Assembly: GCA_017380575.1 (NCBI GenBank)
Contig: JAFODS010000007.1
Coordinates: forward strand, 1 to 50,018
DNA: 50,018 nt
Direction of reading: 5' to 3'
Source of the DNA: Clostridia bacterium
GTDB taxonomy: Bacteria; Bacillota; Clostridia; Oscillospirales; Acutalibacteraceae
Made by a program: the position numbers and the translations under genes. The first letter of the stretch is position 1. Every line of letters starts with the position of its first letter. The notes beneath the pieces are model-generated. The model ran no database searches. It was not told where the DNA came from and saw only the letters and a program-made list of their open reading frames with translations. Below, piece by piece: positions 1 to 8,395 of this stretch.

Positions 1-193
1 CCCCTTGCCTAAAGGGGGCTGGCACGACGAAGTCGTGACTGGGGGATATTTTTAAAGAAAACAACGAAATTCAAATATTTTTTCTAAAAGTATCCCTCCG
101 TCTTTTGCTTCGCAAAATCCACCTCCCTTTAGGCAAGGGAGGCTTTACTTGATTTCATAATTGTGCTAAAACATCCCGACAAACCCGAATTTG
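1..193. repeat. MITE-like repeat, copy 1 (left end outside window)
   Basis: This stretch is nearly identical to 5540-5731: the same CCCCTTGCCTA start, the cgacgaagtcg hairpin, the AAAACAACGAAATTCAAATA core and the CCTCCCTTTAGGCAAGGGAGG palindrome. It ends with the 19-base CCCGACAAACCCGAATTTG at 175-193. The outer left terminal repeat seen in copy 2 would lie before base 1, so this copy is cut by the window edge. It lies in the same orientation as copy 2. No open frame of note is present. Confidence 0.85.
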
Positions 194-247
194 TTAAACG
201 TTTTCGTTAGGTATAGCACTTAAAACATATCGTCAGAAACTCACAAA

Positions 248-285
248 AAAGCAGAAACAAATTCCTTTCGGATTGTTTCTGCTTT
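248..285 (-). terminator. Rho-independent terminator of the MATE gene
   Basis: An 11-bp stem (250-260 pairing with 273-283, AGCAGAAACAA / TTGTTTCTGCT) is followed on the minus strand by a run of T. It sits just after the stop codon of the MATE gene. Confidence 0.85.
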
Positions 286-289
286 TTAT

Positions 290-1669
290 TTATGCAACTA
301 TTTTTTTAATCCATTTGCCTTTGCCGACAAAGTACAGACCGAGTGCGGCTTTGAGTGCATTCGTTGACTGACAACAGATGAAAATAGGAATGATTGCAAG
401 CGGAGTGAAGTTACAGAGAACGAACGCAAGCGGTGCCGTTGTAGCCCAGACGAAGCCCGAATCGAAAATGATTGTAATAATTGCCTGACCGCCTGAACGA
501 AGAGTGAAGTATGAAGCGTTTGCAATTGCATCAAACGGAATTGCAAGGGCACAGATCTGCATCATTCTTGTTGCAAGGGTTTTAACTTCAGGCTCGAGCT
601 TGTAAAAATCGGGGATAAATTCTGCACTGATAAAGAATGCGGCCATAACGATAAGACTGATGAAAACCGAAAAAGCAATAAGCTTGACAGAGGATTCTTT
701 TGCCTCTTTGATTTTTCCTGCACCGAGAAGCTGACCGAGCACGATACCGATTGAAACTCCGACAGCCTGAAAAGCGACGGCAAAAACATTAAAGAAAGTC
801 TGCACAATATTGTTTGCCGCAACAACAGCAAGACCTTCGCCCGAGTAACACTGATTTACAAAAGCAAGACCCGCTGCCCACATTGTTTCGTTGAGCATAA
901 GCGGAAGACCCTTCTGCGAAATCTTTTTAACGAGCGACATCGGCACACGGAAGCTTCTGTATGCTCCGACGATAAATTTGTTTTCTTCTTTGTGACGGTG
1001 TGTCCAGAATGATACGATTGCAAGTTCAACAAATCTCGAAAAAACGGTTGCAATTGCTGCACCGACAACACCGAGCTTAGGAGCACCGAAGTGACCGAAA
1101 ATGAGGATGTAGTTGAAAACCAAATTAACAGCAACAGCGACAAGTCCCGAAACCATCGGTGGCATTGTTTTGCCTGTTTCTCGGAGTGTACTTGCATAAC
1201 ATTGCACAAGCGAAGCAGGAAGAAGACCGATAATCATAACGTTGAGGTAGTCACGGCCTGCTTTGAATGATGCTGCAATTTCTTCCGCAGTGCCTTCTCC
1301 TTTGAGATAAAGGTTAATAAGAAAATCTCCGCCAAAAAAGAAGAGAAACATAACGCCGACGGTCAGTGCGGAGCAAAAAAGAATCTTGAAGCGGAAGGTG
1401 TCGCGAAGACCTTTTGTATCACCGCTGCCGACAAACTGCGCACCGAAAATTCCTGCACCCGATACAGCACCGAAAATGCAGAGGTTGAAAACAAAAATGA
1501 GCTGATTCGCAACGGAAACACCAATCATTTCCGTCTGCCCGACTTGTCCAACCATAAGGTTATCGAGCATATTGACAAAGTTGGTTATGCCGTTTTGTAT
1601 AAGTATCGGAATCATAAGGGTGAAAACGTGTCTGTAAAAACGCTTGTCACCAATAAGTTTGTTAAACAT
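290..1669 (-). CDS. MATE family efflux transporter (459 aa)
   Basis: Multi-antimicrobial extrusion (MATE) permease, predicted to export drugs or metabolites across the inner membrane using a Na+ or H+ gradient. The protein is about 460 residues with roughly twelve hydrophobic segments in two similar halves. It has MATE-like patterns such as IPILIQNGITNFVNMLDNLM near the N terminus and GLPLMLNETMWA at the start of the second half. The start at 1669 is preferred because GGAGG lies six bases upstream on the minus strand. The frame stays open 46 codons further upstream, but that extension covers the promoter region and has no homology-like features. It is divergent from the hydrolase gene at 1790. 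The substrate cannot be told from sequence. Confidence 0.9.
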   Translation of the reverse strand: MFNKLIGDKRFYRHVFTLMIPILIQNGITNFVNMLDNLMVGQVGQTEMIGVSVANQLIFVFNLCIFGAVSGAGIFGAQFVGSGDTKGLRDTFRFKILFCSALTVGVMFLFFFGGDFLINLYLKGEGTAEEIAASFKAGRDYLNVMIIGLLPASLVQCYASTLRETGKTMPPMVSGLVAVAVNLVFNYILIFGHFGAPKLGVVGAAIATVFSRFVELAIVSFWTHRHKEENKFIVGAYRSFRVPMSLVKKISQKGLPLMLNETMWAAGLAFVNQCYSGEGLAVVAANNIVQTFFNVFAVAFQAVGVSIGIVLGQLLGAGKIKEAKESSVKLIAFSVFISLIVMAAFFISAEFIPDFYKLEPEVKTLATRMMQICALAIPFDAIANASYFTLRSGGQAIITIIFDSGFVWATTAPLAFVLCNFTPLAIIPIFICCQSTNALKAALGLYFVGKGKWIKKIVA

Positions 1670-1762
1670 CGTAAGCCTCCAATGAATTATAGCACCGCAA
1701 ATTCTATCACAAAATAGCAGTATTATCAATAGATAAAACTTTTCTTTTTCAGTATACCGTGA

Positions 1763-1768
1763 TATAAT
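1763..1768 (+). promoter_or_regulatory. Putative -10 box of the hydrolase/GH35 operon
   Basis: A perfect TATAAT lies 22 bases before the ATG at 1790. No good -35 is seen at 17 bp. It lies in the short divergent gap between the MATE gene and the hydrolase. Confidence 0.5.
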
Positions 1769-1789
1769 GCGGATAGTGAGGTGTTTACA

Positions 1790-2518
1790 ATGAAAGAAGA
1801 CTGGCACGGATTCGAAAGCGAAGAGTTTTTATTCGAAGGTCACGATGCAACCGTTGTTTTTCCAAAGGTTAAACCTGTCGGCAAAATCGCAATAAAAGTT
1901 GAATATTGGAATGCATTTCCCGATGTTGAAATAAAGCTCCTTGAACGTGGATTTCACGTTGTTGGTGTGGATAATATTTCACGCTTCGCTACGAAAGAGG
2001 ATTGCGATATCAAGGCGAGGTTTCTTGAATATATCGCAAAGGAATACGGAATAACGGGAAAGTGTGTACCTGTCGGAATGAGCTGTGGGGGCGCACACGC
2101 GTTGAGATTTGCGGGATTTTATCCCGAGCTTGTTTCCTGTGTTTTCATTGATGCACCTGTTCTTAATTATTGTAGCTTCCCGGGAAAAATCGGCGATGAG
2201 GACTGCGAAAGGGTATGGGAAAACGAATTTATAAAAGCATACCCGGGAATTAAAAGGTCTCATCTGCTGAAATTTAACGAACATCCGATAAATATGACAG
2301 ATGTGCTTATTGAAAACAAAATTCCCGTAATAATGGTTTACGGAACGGATGATAAATCCGTTATTTATGAAGAAAACGGCAGGCTCCTGGAGGATGCTTT
2401 TGAGGGTACGGATTTGCTTAAAACAATCCGCGTCGGTTGTCGCGGACACCATCCGCACGGAATGATTGACCTTGAAGATAATAATATAATAGCTGATTGG
2501 ATAGCTGAACACAGCTGA
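1790..2518 (+). CDS. Alpha/beta hydrolase family protein (242 aa)
   Basis: Predicted serine hydrolase of the alpha/beta fold (prolyl oligopeptidase/esterase type), cytoplasmic because no signal peptide is visible. The nucleophile elbow is G-M-S-C-G with Ser near residue 98. The acid is probably Asp 187 or 188 in YGTDDKS, and the base is a His in the GHHPHG cluster near residues 220-223. The ATG at 1790 is chosen over the in-frame GTG at 1781 because GAGGTG, which overlaps that GTG, is then correctly spaced as the ribosome site. It ends 11 bases before the GH35 gene, so the two are probably co-transcribed. Deacylation of a glycan or glycoside is a plausible role, but that is inference from context only. 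Confidence 0.8.
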   Translation: MKEDWHGFESEEFLFEGHDATVVFPKVKPVGKIAIKVEYWNAFPDVEIKLLERGFHVVGVDNISRFATKEDCDIKARFLEYIAKEYGITGKCVPVGMSCGGAHALRFAGFYPELVSCVFIDAPVLNYCSFPGKIGDEDCERVWENEFIKAYPGIKRSHLLKFNEHPINMTDVLIENKIPVIMVYGTDDKSVIYEENGRLLEDAFEGTDLLKTIRVGCRGHHPHGMIDLEDNNIIADWIAEHS

Positions 2519-2529
2519 GGAGGATAAAT

Positions 2530-4269
2530 ATGACTTTTGAAATCAAAAACGGAAATTTCGTAAAAGACGGAAAAGAGATAAAACTCATTTCGGGTGCGGT
2601 GCATTACTTCCGCAATATGCCCGACACTTGGAGAGATATTTTTAAGAAAATGCGAGCTATGGGTTGCAACTGTGTTGAAACCTACTGTGCATGGAATATG
2701 CATGAAAAACAGCCTGAAATTTATGATTTCAAGGATAATCTCGATATCGCAACCTTCCTTAAAATTGCAGATGAAGAAGGACTGATGGCGATTGTACGTC
2801 CCGGTCCGTACATCTGCTCCGAATGGGAATTCGGCGGTCTTCCCTGGTGGCTTCAGACGGATGAAAGCCTTGAAATCCGCTGTATGAACAAAGCTTACAT
2901 AAAGCATTTTGACCGTTATCTTGACCGTATGTGTGACGAAATCCGTCCGCTTCTTTGCACAAACGGCGGTAATGTTATTATGGTGCAGTGCGAAAACGAA
3001 TACGGCTACTACGGTGACGATAAAGAATATCTTGCATATCTTCGTGACGGCTTTATTCGTCGCGGAATTGATGTTCCGCTCTTCACTTCTGACGGCACAA
3101 GCGAGGATGATTTGCTCGACGGTACTGTTGACGGATGCCTTGCAACACTCAATTTCGGAAGCAGGGTAGAGGAAAACTTTGTTGCACACGATAAGCTCTT
3201 CCCGGATATGCCGAAAATGTGTATGGAAATGTGGAACGGCTGGTTTGACGCGTGGGGTGACGACAAGCACCACACAACTTCTGCGGAGGACTATGCACAG
3301 GTTGTTGACGATATGCTTAAGCGTGGAAGTCTTAATATGTATATGTTCATCGGTGGTACAAATTTCGGATTTACATCGGGCGCAAACCATTACGAAAAGT
3401 TCCTTCCCGACGTAACAAGCTATGATTACGATGCGATGCTTACAGAATGCGGTGACGTTACTGCAAAGTATTATGCTGTACGTGACGTTATTAAAAAGTA
3501 TGTTGACGAGCCTCTGCCCGAGGTACCTGCAAACAGAGAGAAAAAGGCTTACGGCAAGGTCACACTTTCAGAATGTGTAGGCTTTTTCGATAGCCTTCCG
3601 AAGCTTTCGGCACCGATTCATTCCGATGTGCCCAAGTGTATGGAAATGTACGGCACAGGCTACGGTTACATAGCTTATCAGACCATGCTTAACAGAAATT
3701 ATAACGATACCGAGCTTGAGTTTGCCGAAATCGGTGACAGAGCACAGATTTATATCAATAACGAATTGGTCGGTATTGTTTATGTCAATGACGACGAATT
3801 GAAGCTCAAATTTTCTGCAAAGAAAGGCGATGTTATGACAATTCTTTGCGAGAATATGGGCAGAGCAAACTTCGGTGCAAAGATGATGCGCAAAAAGGGT
3901 ATCGCAGGAAGATGCCTTCTTGACGACAGAATCCATTTCAACTGGAATGTCTATCCCTTGCCGATGGATAACCTCCGGAAGCTTGAATTTTCAAAGGAAA
4001 TACCTGCAGAGAAAAGCGTGTTCTATAGAGGTAAATTCACAGTCGACGATGCAAAAGATACATTCCTCAAAACCGACAACTTCACAAAAGGCTTCGTGAT
4101 GATAAACGGCTTCAACATAGGAAGATATTGGGAAATCGGACCGCAGAAAACGCTTTATATTCCTGCTTCACTTCTTAAAGAGGGCGAGAACGAAATCGTA
4201 ATTTTTGAATCCGACGGAATCAAAGGTGCACCCGAAGTCGAATTTGTTGACACACCTGTTCTGGAGTAA
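2530..4269 (+). CDS. GH35 family beta-galactosidase (579 aa)
   Basis: Glycoside hydrolase family 35, a retaining beta-galactosidase that removes terminal beta-linked galactose. The N-terminal TIM barrel shows SGAVHYFR near residue 22, RPGPYICSEWEFGG, the acid/base motif CENEYG (Glu 157) and the nucleophile region MEMWNGWFDAWG (Glu 233). The C-terminal third has beta-sandwich/jelly-roll features ending in GFVMINGFNIGRYWEIGPQ, typical of the family. At 579 residues it is of the short bacterial type. There is no signal peptide, so it probably acts on imported oligosaccharides in the cytoplasm. A GAGGAGG site precedes the ATG. Its stop codon overlaps the ribosome-site region of the following transposase gene. 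Confidence 0.95.
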   Translation: MTFEIKNGNFVKDGKEIKLISGAVHYFRNMPDTWRDIFKKMRAMGCNCVETYCAWNMHEKQPEIYDFKDNLDIATFLKIADEEGLMAIVRPGPYICSEWEFGGLPWWLQTDESLEIRCMNKAYIKHFDRYLDRMCDEIRPLLCTNGGNVIMVQCENEYGYYGDDKEYLAYLRDGFIRRGIDVPLFTSDGTSEDDLLDGTVDGCLATLNFGSRVEENFVAHDKLFPDMPKMCMEMWNGWFDAWGDDKHHTTSAEDYAQVVDDMLKRGSLNMYMFIGGTNFGFTSGANHYEKFLPDVTSYDYDAMLTECGDVTAKYYAVRDVIKKYVDEPLPEVPANREKKAYGKVTLSECVGFFDSLPKLSAPIHSDVPKCMEMYGTGYGYIAYQTMLNRNYNDTELEFAEIGDRAQIYINNELVGIVYVNDDELKLKFSAKKGDVMTILCENMGRANFGAKMMRKKGIAGRCLLDDRIHFNWNVYPLPMDNLRKLEFSKEIPAEKSVFYRGKFTVDDAKDTFLKTDNFTKGFVMINGFNIGRYWEIGPQKTLYIPASLLKEGENEIVIFESDGIKGAPEVEFVDTPVLE

Positions 4270-4273
4270 GAAT

Positions 4274-4777
4274 ATGGAAAACAATTTGCCCCGAAGAAAA
4301 AGAACTCATCTGAAAGATTATGACTATAGCACAGAGGGAGTTTACTTCGTAACGATATCTGTTTACAATAGACGAAAGATTCTTTCAAAGGTTGTAGGGC
4401 GGGGGCTTGCTCCCGCCGAAGTTGAATATACAGCTTACGGTAAAGAGGCTGAAAGACAGTTGTTGTTATTAGAAGAAAGATATCCTTTTTTGAGAATAGA
4501 ATCGTATGTTATTATGCCTGATCATATTCATATGATGTTAGCTTTCGAAGAAAAAACGGCGGGAGCAAGCCCCCGCCCTACGTTGTACGATGTAGTTTGT
4601 GCTTACAAATCTCTTACAACCAGAGAATGTAAGAAGATATATCCTGTTGAAAAACTGTTTCAGACATCGTTTTATGAGCATATTATACGAGATCAGGAAG
4701 ACTATAACGAAAAAGCAAGATATATAGAAGAAAATCCTTTGAGGTGGATGCTGAAAAATGCAGAGGTCGGGGAATAG
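4274..4777 (+). CDS. REP-associated tyrosine transposase (RAYT, Y1_Tnp, 167 aa)
   Basis: Single-strand DNA transposase of the IS200/IS605-related RAYT group, which in other bacteria acts on REP hairpins. The HUH motif is visible as P-D-H-I-H-M (His 84 and 86). The C-terminal helix holds candidate catalytic tyrosines (FYEHIIRDQEDYNEKARYI, residues 133-151), followed by the family signature EENPLRW. The start at 4274 has GGAG seven bases upstream, and that GGAG lies in the last codons of the GH35 gene, so translation may be coupled. Residues of about 40-48 (VVGRGLAPA) and 95-103 (AGASPRPT) are encoded by two perfectly inverted 24-bp GC-rich hairpin sequences, far more GC-rich than the rest of the gene. 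They look like REP sequences inserted in frame. The gene appears intact. Confidence 0.9.
   Translation: MENNLPRRKRTHLKDYDYSTEGVYFVTISVYNRRKILSKVVGRGLAPAEVEYTAYGKEAERQLLLLEERYPFLRIESYVIMPDHIHMMLAFEEKTAGASPRPTLYDVVCAYKSLTTRECKKIYPVEKLFQTSFYEHIIRDQEDYNEKARYIEENPLRWMLKNAEVGE
4394..4417 (+). repeat. REP-like GTAG-headed hairpin inside the RAYT gene (arm 1)
   Basis: GTAG followed by an imperfect GC-rich palindrome (GGCGGGGGCTTGCTCCCGCC). It is the exact reverse complement of 4558-4581. It is translated in frame as part of the RAYT. Confidence 0.8.
4558..4581 (-). repeat. REP-like hairpin inside the RAYT gene (arm 2, inverted)
   Basis: Perfect 24-bp reverse complement of 4394-4417, ending in CTAC (GTAG on the minus strand). 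Together the two arms form a BIME-like inverted pair about 140 bp apart within one reading frame. Confidence 0.8.
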
Positions 4778-4795
4778 ATAGTTTGGAGAGAGAAA

Positions 4796-5470
4796 ATGAT
4801 TCACTTTATTTTAAATGAAAGAAGTTCTTTCGACTGTTTACTGAAAATCAAAGATATTTACGGAACAAAAGAATATCTGCTTTCACCTCTCAACGGTGAA
4901 AATTATTTGGATGCAGAAATTTACGGCGACAAATTTGAGCTGATACTTATTCCTCAGGATGCAGATTATAAGTCTGTGTTGGAAGAAATACCAACCGAAA
5001 GCTTTGGAGAAAGACTTGCAACTAAGTTTTTAGGCAAGGTCCTTTCATCGGAGGAGAAATATTTTCTGTTAGCTGAATGCAGATATGAATTGTCGGGCAT
5101 TTCAGACGGACAGGTAATTGAAATTGATCCGCAGATCTATGCGTGTACAAATTTGCCCGTATCAAGTGATCTGGATTTGTTAGCTCTCCGTTACTATTTC
5201 TTCGAAGCATCTAGTAGGACAAGCAGGTTTGATTTGACAGATGCTAAGGTTTTGAATAAAGAAGAAATTCTTAAATCATATAAAAAAGTAGCAATAAGCT
5301 CGTACGGCCTGGATGTGATTTGGGAATACCCTCTGAAAATGAGTTATCCGAAACATTATGTAAAAGATGAAGTTGCAACTGAAAAGCTTAAAGAGTTCAT
5401 TAAAATGAGCGAAGAACAAAGACAAAAGATGATTAACAGAAGCCGCGAGTTTTATGATTTGGAGATTTAA
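4796..5470 (+). CDS. Hypothetical protein (224 aa)
   Basis: Not recognised. The protein is soluble, with no signal peptide or membrane segment. It has an acidic, mixed alpha/beta-looking composition and a charged C-terminal helix (KLKEFIKMSEEQRQKMINRS). The start is supported by GGAGAGAG seven bases before the ATG. It lies 18 bases after the RAYT gene and just before the MITE-like repeat, so it may be the last gene of the transcript that begins at 1790. No catalytic motif was seen. Confidence 0.7.
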   Translation: MIHFILNERSSFDCLLKIKDIYGTKEYLLSPLNGENYLDAEIYGDKFELILIPQDADYKSVLEEIPTESFGERLATKFLGKVLSSEEKYFLLAECRYELSGISDGQVIEIDPQIYACTNLPVSSDLDLLALRYYFFEASSRTSRFDLTDAKVLNKEEILKSYKKVAISSYGLDVIWEYPLKMSYPKHYVKDEVATEKLKEFIKMSEEQRQKMINRSREFYDLEI

Positions 5471-5492
5471 AGGAAAGGCATAAAATGCGTCA

Positions 5493-5731
5493 CAAATTCG
5501 GGTTTGTCGGGCTTTTCAGTGGTGCATTTTTCAGGCCCCCTTGCCTATAAAGGGGGCTGGCACGACGAAGTCGTGACGGGGGGATATTTTAAAAGAAAAC
5601 AACGAAATTCAAATATTTTTTCTAAAAGTATCCCTCCGTCTTTTGCTTCGCAAAATCCACCTCCCTTTAGGCAAGGGAGGCTTTGCTCGATTTCATAATT
5701 GTGTTAAAACACCCCGACAAACCCGAATTTG
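5493..5731. repeat. MITE-like repeat element, copy 2 (complete, 239 bp)
   Basis: It is bounded by a perfect 19-bp terminal inverted repeat (CAAATTCGGGTTTGTCGGG at 5493-5511, its reverse complement at 5713-5731). Inside lies a second imperfect inverted repeat. Its left arm starts CCCCCTTGCCTATAAAGGGGG with a cgacgaagtcg hairpin, and its right arm contains CCTCCCTTTAGGCAAGGGAGG. No obvious target duplication flanks it, and no transposase is encoded. It fills the gap between the genes ending at 5470 and starting at 5769. Copy 1 is at 1-193. Confidence 0.85.
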
Positions 5732-5768
5732 GTGAACTGTTAAAAATTTTCTTATGGGTGGTGATAAA

Positions 5769-6449
5769 ATGCCGAGCTTCTGGACTTATATAACTAACGG
5801 AAAATATTCTGTCGGATGCACAGGACAGACGGTTTATGTTTACGATAAAGACGGAAATGAAAAAGCAAGATTTAAGGATTTAACTTATGCATACGATGCC
5901 GAGATATCGCCCGATTCGAAAATATTTGCAGTCAAAACAACCGATGGAAGACTTGCAGTATATTCACTCGAAGAAATGAAGCTGATAAAAAAGTTCCGTT
6001 TTTCAAAAGTTGATGGTGGTCAGCATGCAGGTTTCTGCTTTTCTGCTGACGGAAGTTTTTTATTTAATCTTGAAAGTCACGGTGACGGATTTGAAAGATG
6101 TTTATCCGTATACGAAACTGCAGATTTCACACTTGTTAAGAGACTTTTTTACGGTCGGGATATGTACATATCACAGATAGAGTATGATAAAAATTTTGAT
6201 TCATATTTTGTTTTAGGGATTTTATACAGAAAATTCAGACGAAACAAATATTTTGCGGCTGAGTTCAAAGATGATGAATTAAAAAATGTAACCTATATAA
6301 AAGAGAAGGAATACGATTTTTATAATAAATTCAAAGATCTTGAAAAAAGCGGCTTCACAAAAAAGAAATACAGATGGTCTTATATGGATGAAAGCCTCGA
6401 AGATTTATCTTCTCAGAAACTAAAGATTTCAGATTTGATTAAACGATAA
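5769..6449 (+). CDS. WD40/beta-propeller-like hypothetical protein (226 aa)
   Basis: Not assigned to a known gene. The sequence has repeat units resembling beta-propeller blades: VYVYDKDGNEKARFKDL, AEISPDSKIFAVKTTDGR followed by LAVYSLEEMKLIKKF, and GFCFSADGSFLFNL followed by LSVYETADFTLVKRL. This suggests three to four WD40-like blades, a protein-interaction fold. The protein is cytoplasmic. The ATG at 5769 is preferred over 5754 because GGTGGTG lies just upstream of it. It is followed 18 bases later by another unknown gene, probably in the same operon. Confidence 0.65.
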   Translation: MPSFWTYITNGKYSVGCTGQTVYVYDKDGNEKARFKDLTYAYDAEISPDSKIFAVKTTDGRLAVYSLEEMKLIKKFRFSKVDGGQHAGFCFSADGSFLFNLESHGDGFERCLSVYETADFTLVKRLFYGRDMYISQIEYDKNFDSYFVLGILYRKFRRNKYFAAEFKDDELKNVTYIKEKEYDFYNKFKDLEKSGFTKKKYRWSYMDESLEDLSSQKLKISDLIKR

Positions 6450-6467
6450 CACAGGGGGTGGGCGTAA

Positions 6468-7514
6468 ATGAAAATCGTTAATTGTGCAAATTGTATTATT
6501 GAAATTGATGTTGAAAAAACAAAACAATTCTATAGTAATTTTAAAGTGGCGAACACACAGGCAAACAGAAACTATCAGAAATATTGTGAAAAAATGAGTA
6601 CGGAGGAAAAAGCTTTTTTTGAAACCTTCGGTCTTAATCCTGCTCAGTGTAACGTTGTTCATTTCGGAATTACAAGAAAAAAGACCGTGTGTTGTGACGG
6701 TGAATATGTGATATGCGGAAGGTATATCGAATATCCGCAAACAGAACAGATGACACTTGAGGATTTTGTTGCAAACGATTTTGAATTTGATACGCCTTCA
6801 CCCAATGAATATTTAGGTGGATTTATGTTTGACTTCAAGGACAAGGAAGAAGATTGGGAAGCCGAAGATCCTGACGAGAGTTATATAAAAACTCCCGAAG
6901 GATTTATAAAATTTTGCTTTGAATATGATGAACTTCCGTGGCTTCTGAAAGAGAAGTGCGAAACCAAAGAATGGGAACCTCCACGCTTTTGGGAAATCCA
7001 CAGAATAATAAAAGAAAAATCTGAGGAAAAGAAAGAAAAAGAACGGCTTGTGAAAGAACAAACCGAAGAGTTTATGAAAATATTCGCAGAAAATTCTGTT
7101 AAGGCAGAACTTCTGACAGAAAAGCAAACAGCAGAGTTTAAGAAAAAATGGGTTGACAGGTTTTCTCCTGCGAACGCAGACAGAAAAGATATTGTTGATA
7201 AATGTATCAAAGGCAGATTCAAACAAGGCATTAAGGTTAACAAATACACTCCGTTTTTGTGGCATCTTTTCAGCTTTGAATATGTAAAGCCTGAAGAGAG
7301 TAGAGCAAGGGAGCTTTATAACAAACAGCAGAGGGAAACTGTATTTCTTTTCAGCAGTTATGAAAATCTTGTTTTTAAACTGGAAAACTCCAATGTTTTG
7401 GATGCAGATTTTGTTGAACAGTTTACAGATGTGGTTATAACGTCAGCGGACTTTTCGTGGACTTATGCAAAAACTCACGAAGAATATGACGGCCCGTATT
7501 TTTATAATAGTTAA
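6468..7514 (+). CDS. Hypothetical protein (348 aa)
   Basis: Not recognised. The protein is soluble and strongly charged. The middle (roughly residues 175-240) is rich in Lys and Glu and predicted helical or coiled (KSEEKKEKERLVKEQTEEF). The N terminus has a CANC pair, too short to call a zinc site. GGGGGTGGG lies before the ATG. It follows the WD40-like gene closely and may act with it. No signal peptide or membrane segment is seen. Confidence 0.65.
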   Translation: MKIVNCANCIIEIDVEKTKQFYSNFKVANTQANRNYQKYCEKMSTEEKAFFETFGLNPAQCNVVHFGITRKKTVCCDGEYVICGRYIEYPQTEQMTLEDFVANDFEFDTPSPNEYLGGFMFDFKDKEEDWEAEDPDESYIKTPEGFIKFCFEYDELPWLLKEKCETKEWEPPRFWEIHRIIKEKSEEKKEKERLVKEQTEEFMKIFAENSVKAELLTEKQTAEFKKKWVDRFSPANADRKDIVDKCIKGRFKQGIKVNKYTPFLWHLFSFEYVKPEESRARELYNKQQRETVFLFSSYENLVFKLENSNVLDADFVEQFTDVVITSADFSWTYAKTHEEYDGPYFYNS

Positions 7515-7535
7515 TTCGCATTAGGAGGATATATT

Positions 7536-8393
7536 TTGTATTACACAATGGTTATGGCGGCGGTTGTGATGTTCGGTCTGCAGTTTTTCTGCAACCAGCA
7601 GTACGAACGCGAATGTAAAAGCAGTTTCACATCTTCAATGATGTTTATTTTCGGCGGTGCTGTGGCAGGACTTGTTGTTCTGCTTGCTGTCAACGGTATG
7701 AAATGGGAGTTCACTCCGTTCACACTTTTTATGGCTTCACTTGCGGCACTTGACGGAATGATTTTTAATTTCTGCAGTATGAAAGCGCTGGGAAAAATAA
7801 ATCTTTCTTTGTATTCGCTTTTCTCAATGCTTGGCGGAATGGTGCTTCCTTTCTGTCTCGGAGTTTTCTTCTTTGACGAAACCTTCACTCTCGGCAAGGC
7901 AATCTGCCTTGTGCTTGTTATAATAGCTCTCGCTCTGGGCGTTGAAAGAAAAGGCGAAGGCAAGGGCGGTACGATTTATTACATAGGTGTTTTTGTTTTC
8001 AACGGTCTATCGGGCGTTATTTCAAAATTCTTTCAGGCAAGTGATTTTGAAAAAACAAGTGAAGCGGCTTATTCTGTGTGGACAGCTGTTGTGACAGCGT
8101 TGATTTCAGGTGTGATTCTTCTTTTCACCTTCAGAAAGTCACCGATAAAGCTCAATGCAAAAGCAATTTTAAGTATGGCAGGAAACGGAGTTCTTAACAG
8201 GGTTGCTAACTATCTTTTGCTTCTTTCACTCGCGTTTCTTCCTGCATCCGTTCAGTATCCGATGATAACGGGCGGTGTTATGATTGTTTCAACACTTCTG
8301 AGCTATTTCACACCGAACAAACCGAAACTTAAGGAATGGCTTTCAGTTGCTCTTTCTTTTGCAGGAATTATGATAATGGTATTGGTGGGATAA
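7536..8393 (+). CDS. DMT/EamA-type membrane transporter (285 aa)
   Basis: Predicted inner-membrane permease of the drug/metabolite transporter superfamily, with about ten hydrophobic segments in two repeated halves. The second half ends in the typical SLAFLPASVQYPMITGGVMI ... LSVALSFAGIMIMVLVG pattern. It probably starts at the TTG at 7536, because GGAGG stands seven bases upstream. The next in-frame ATG would remove the spacing. The stop lies two bases before the histidine phosphatase start, whose ribosome site (GGTGGG) is inside this gene, so the two are translationally linked. The substrate is unknown. Confidence 0.85.
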   Translation: MYYTMVMAAVVMFGLQFFCNQQYERECKSSFTSSMMFIFGGAVAGLVVLLAVNGMKWEFTPFTLFMASLAALDGMIFNFCSMKALGKINLSLYSLFSMLGGMVLPFCLGVFFFDETFTLGKAICLVLVIIALALGVERKGEGKGGTIYYIGVFVFNGLSGVISKFFQASDFEKTSEAAYSVWTAVVTALISGVILLFTFRKSPIKLNAKAILSMAGNGVLNRVANYLLLLSLAFLPASVQYPMITGGVMIVSTLLSYFTPNKPKLKEWLSVALSFAGIMIMVLVG

Positions 8394-8395
8394 AA

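Noticed and set aside
1670-1807. 46-codon N-terminal extension of the MATE frame
   Set aside because: It overlaps the divergent promoter and the start of the hydrolase gene. GGAGG fits only the ATG at 1669.
2365-3390. Long open frame (341 codons) antisense to the GH35 gene
   Set aside because: It mirrors codon bias of the GH35 gene. There is no ribosome site, and the translation is Val/His/Cys-rich with no domain.
5504-5698. 64-codon open frame inside the MITE-like element
   Set aside because: It consists only of repeat sequence, and the corresponding frame is not conserved as coding in copy 1.
1-5731. Classical composite transposon formed by the two MITE-like copies
   Set aside because: The copies are in direct orientation and encode no transposase, and no target duplication is seen. 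They are reported only as repeats that may recombine.
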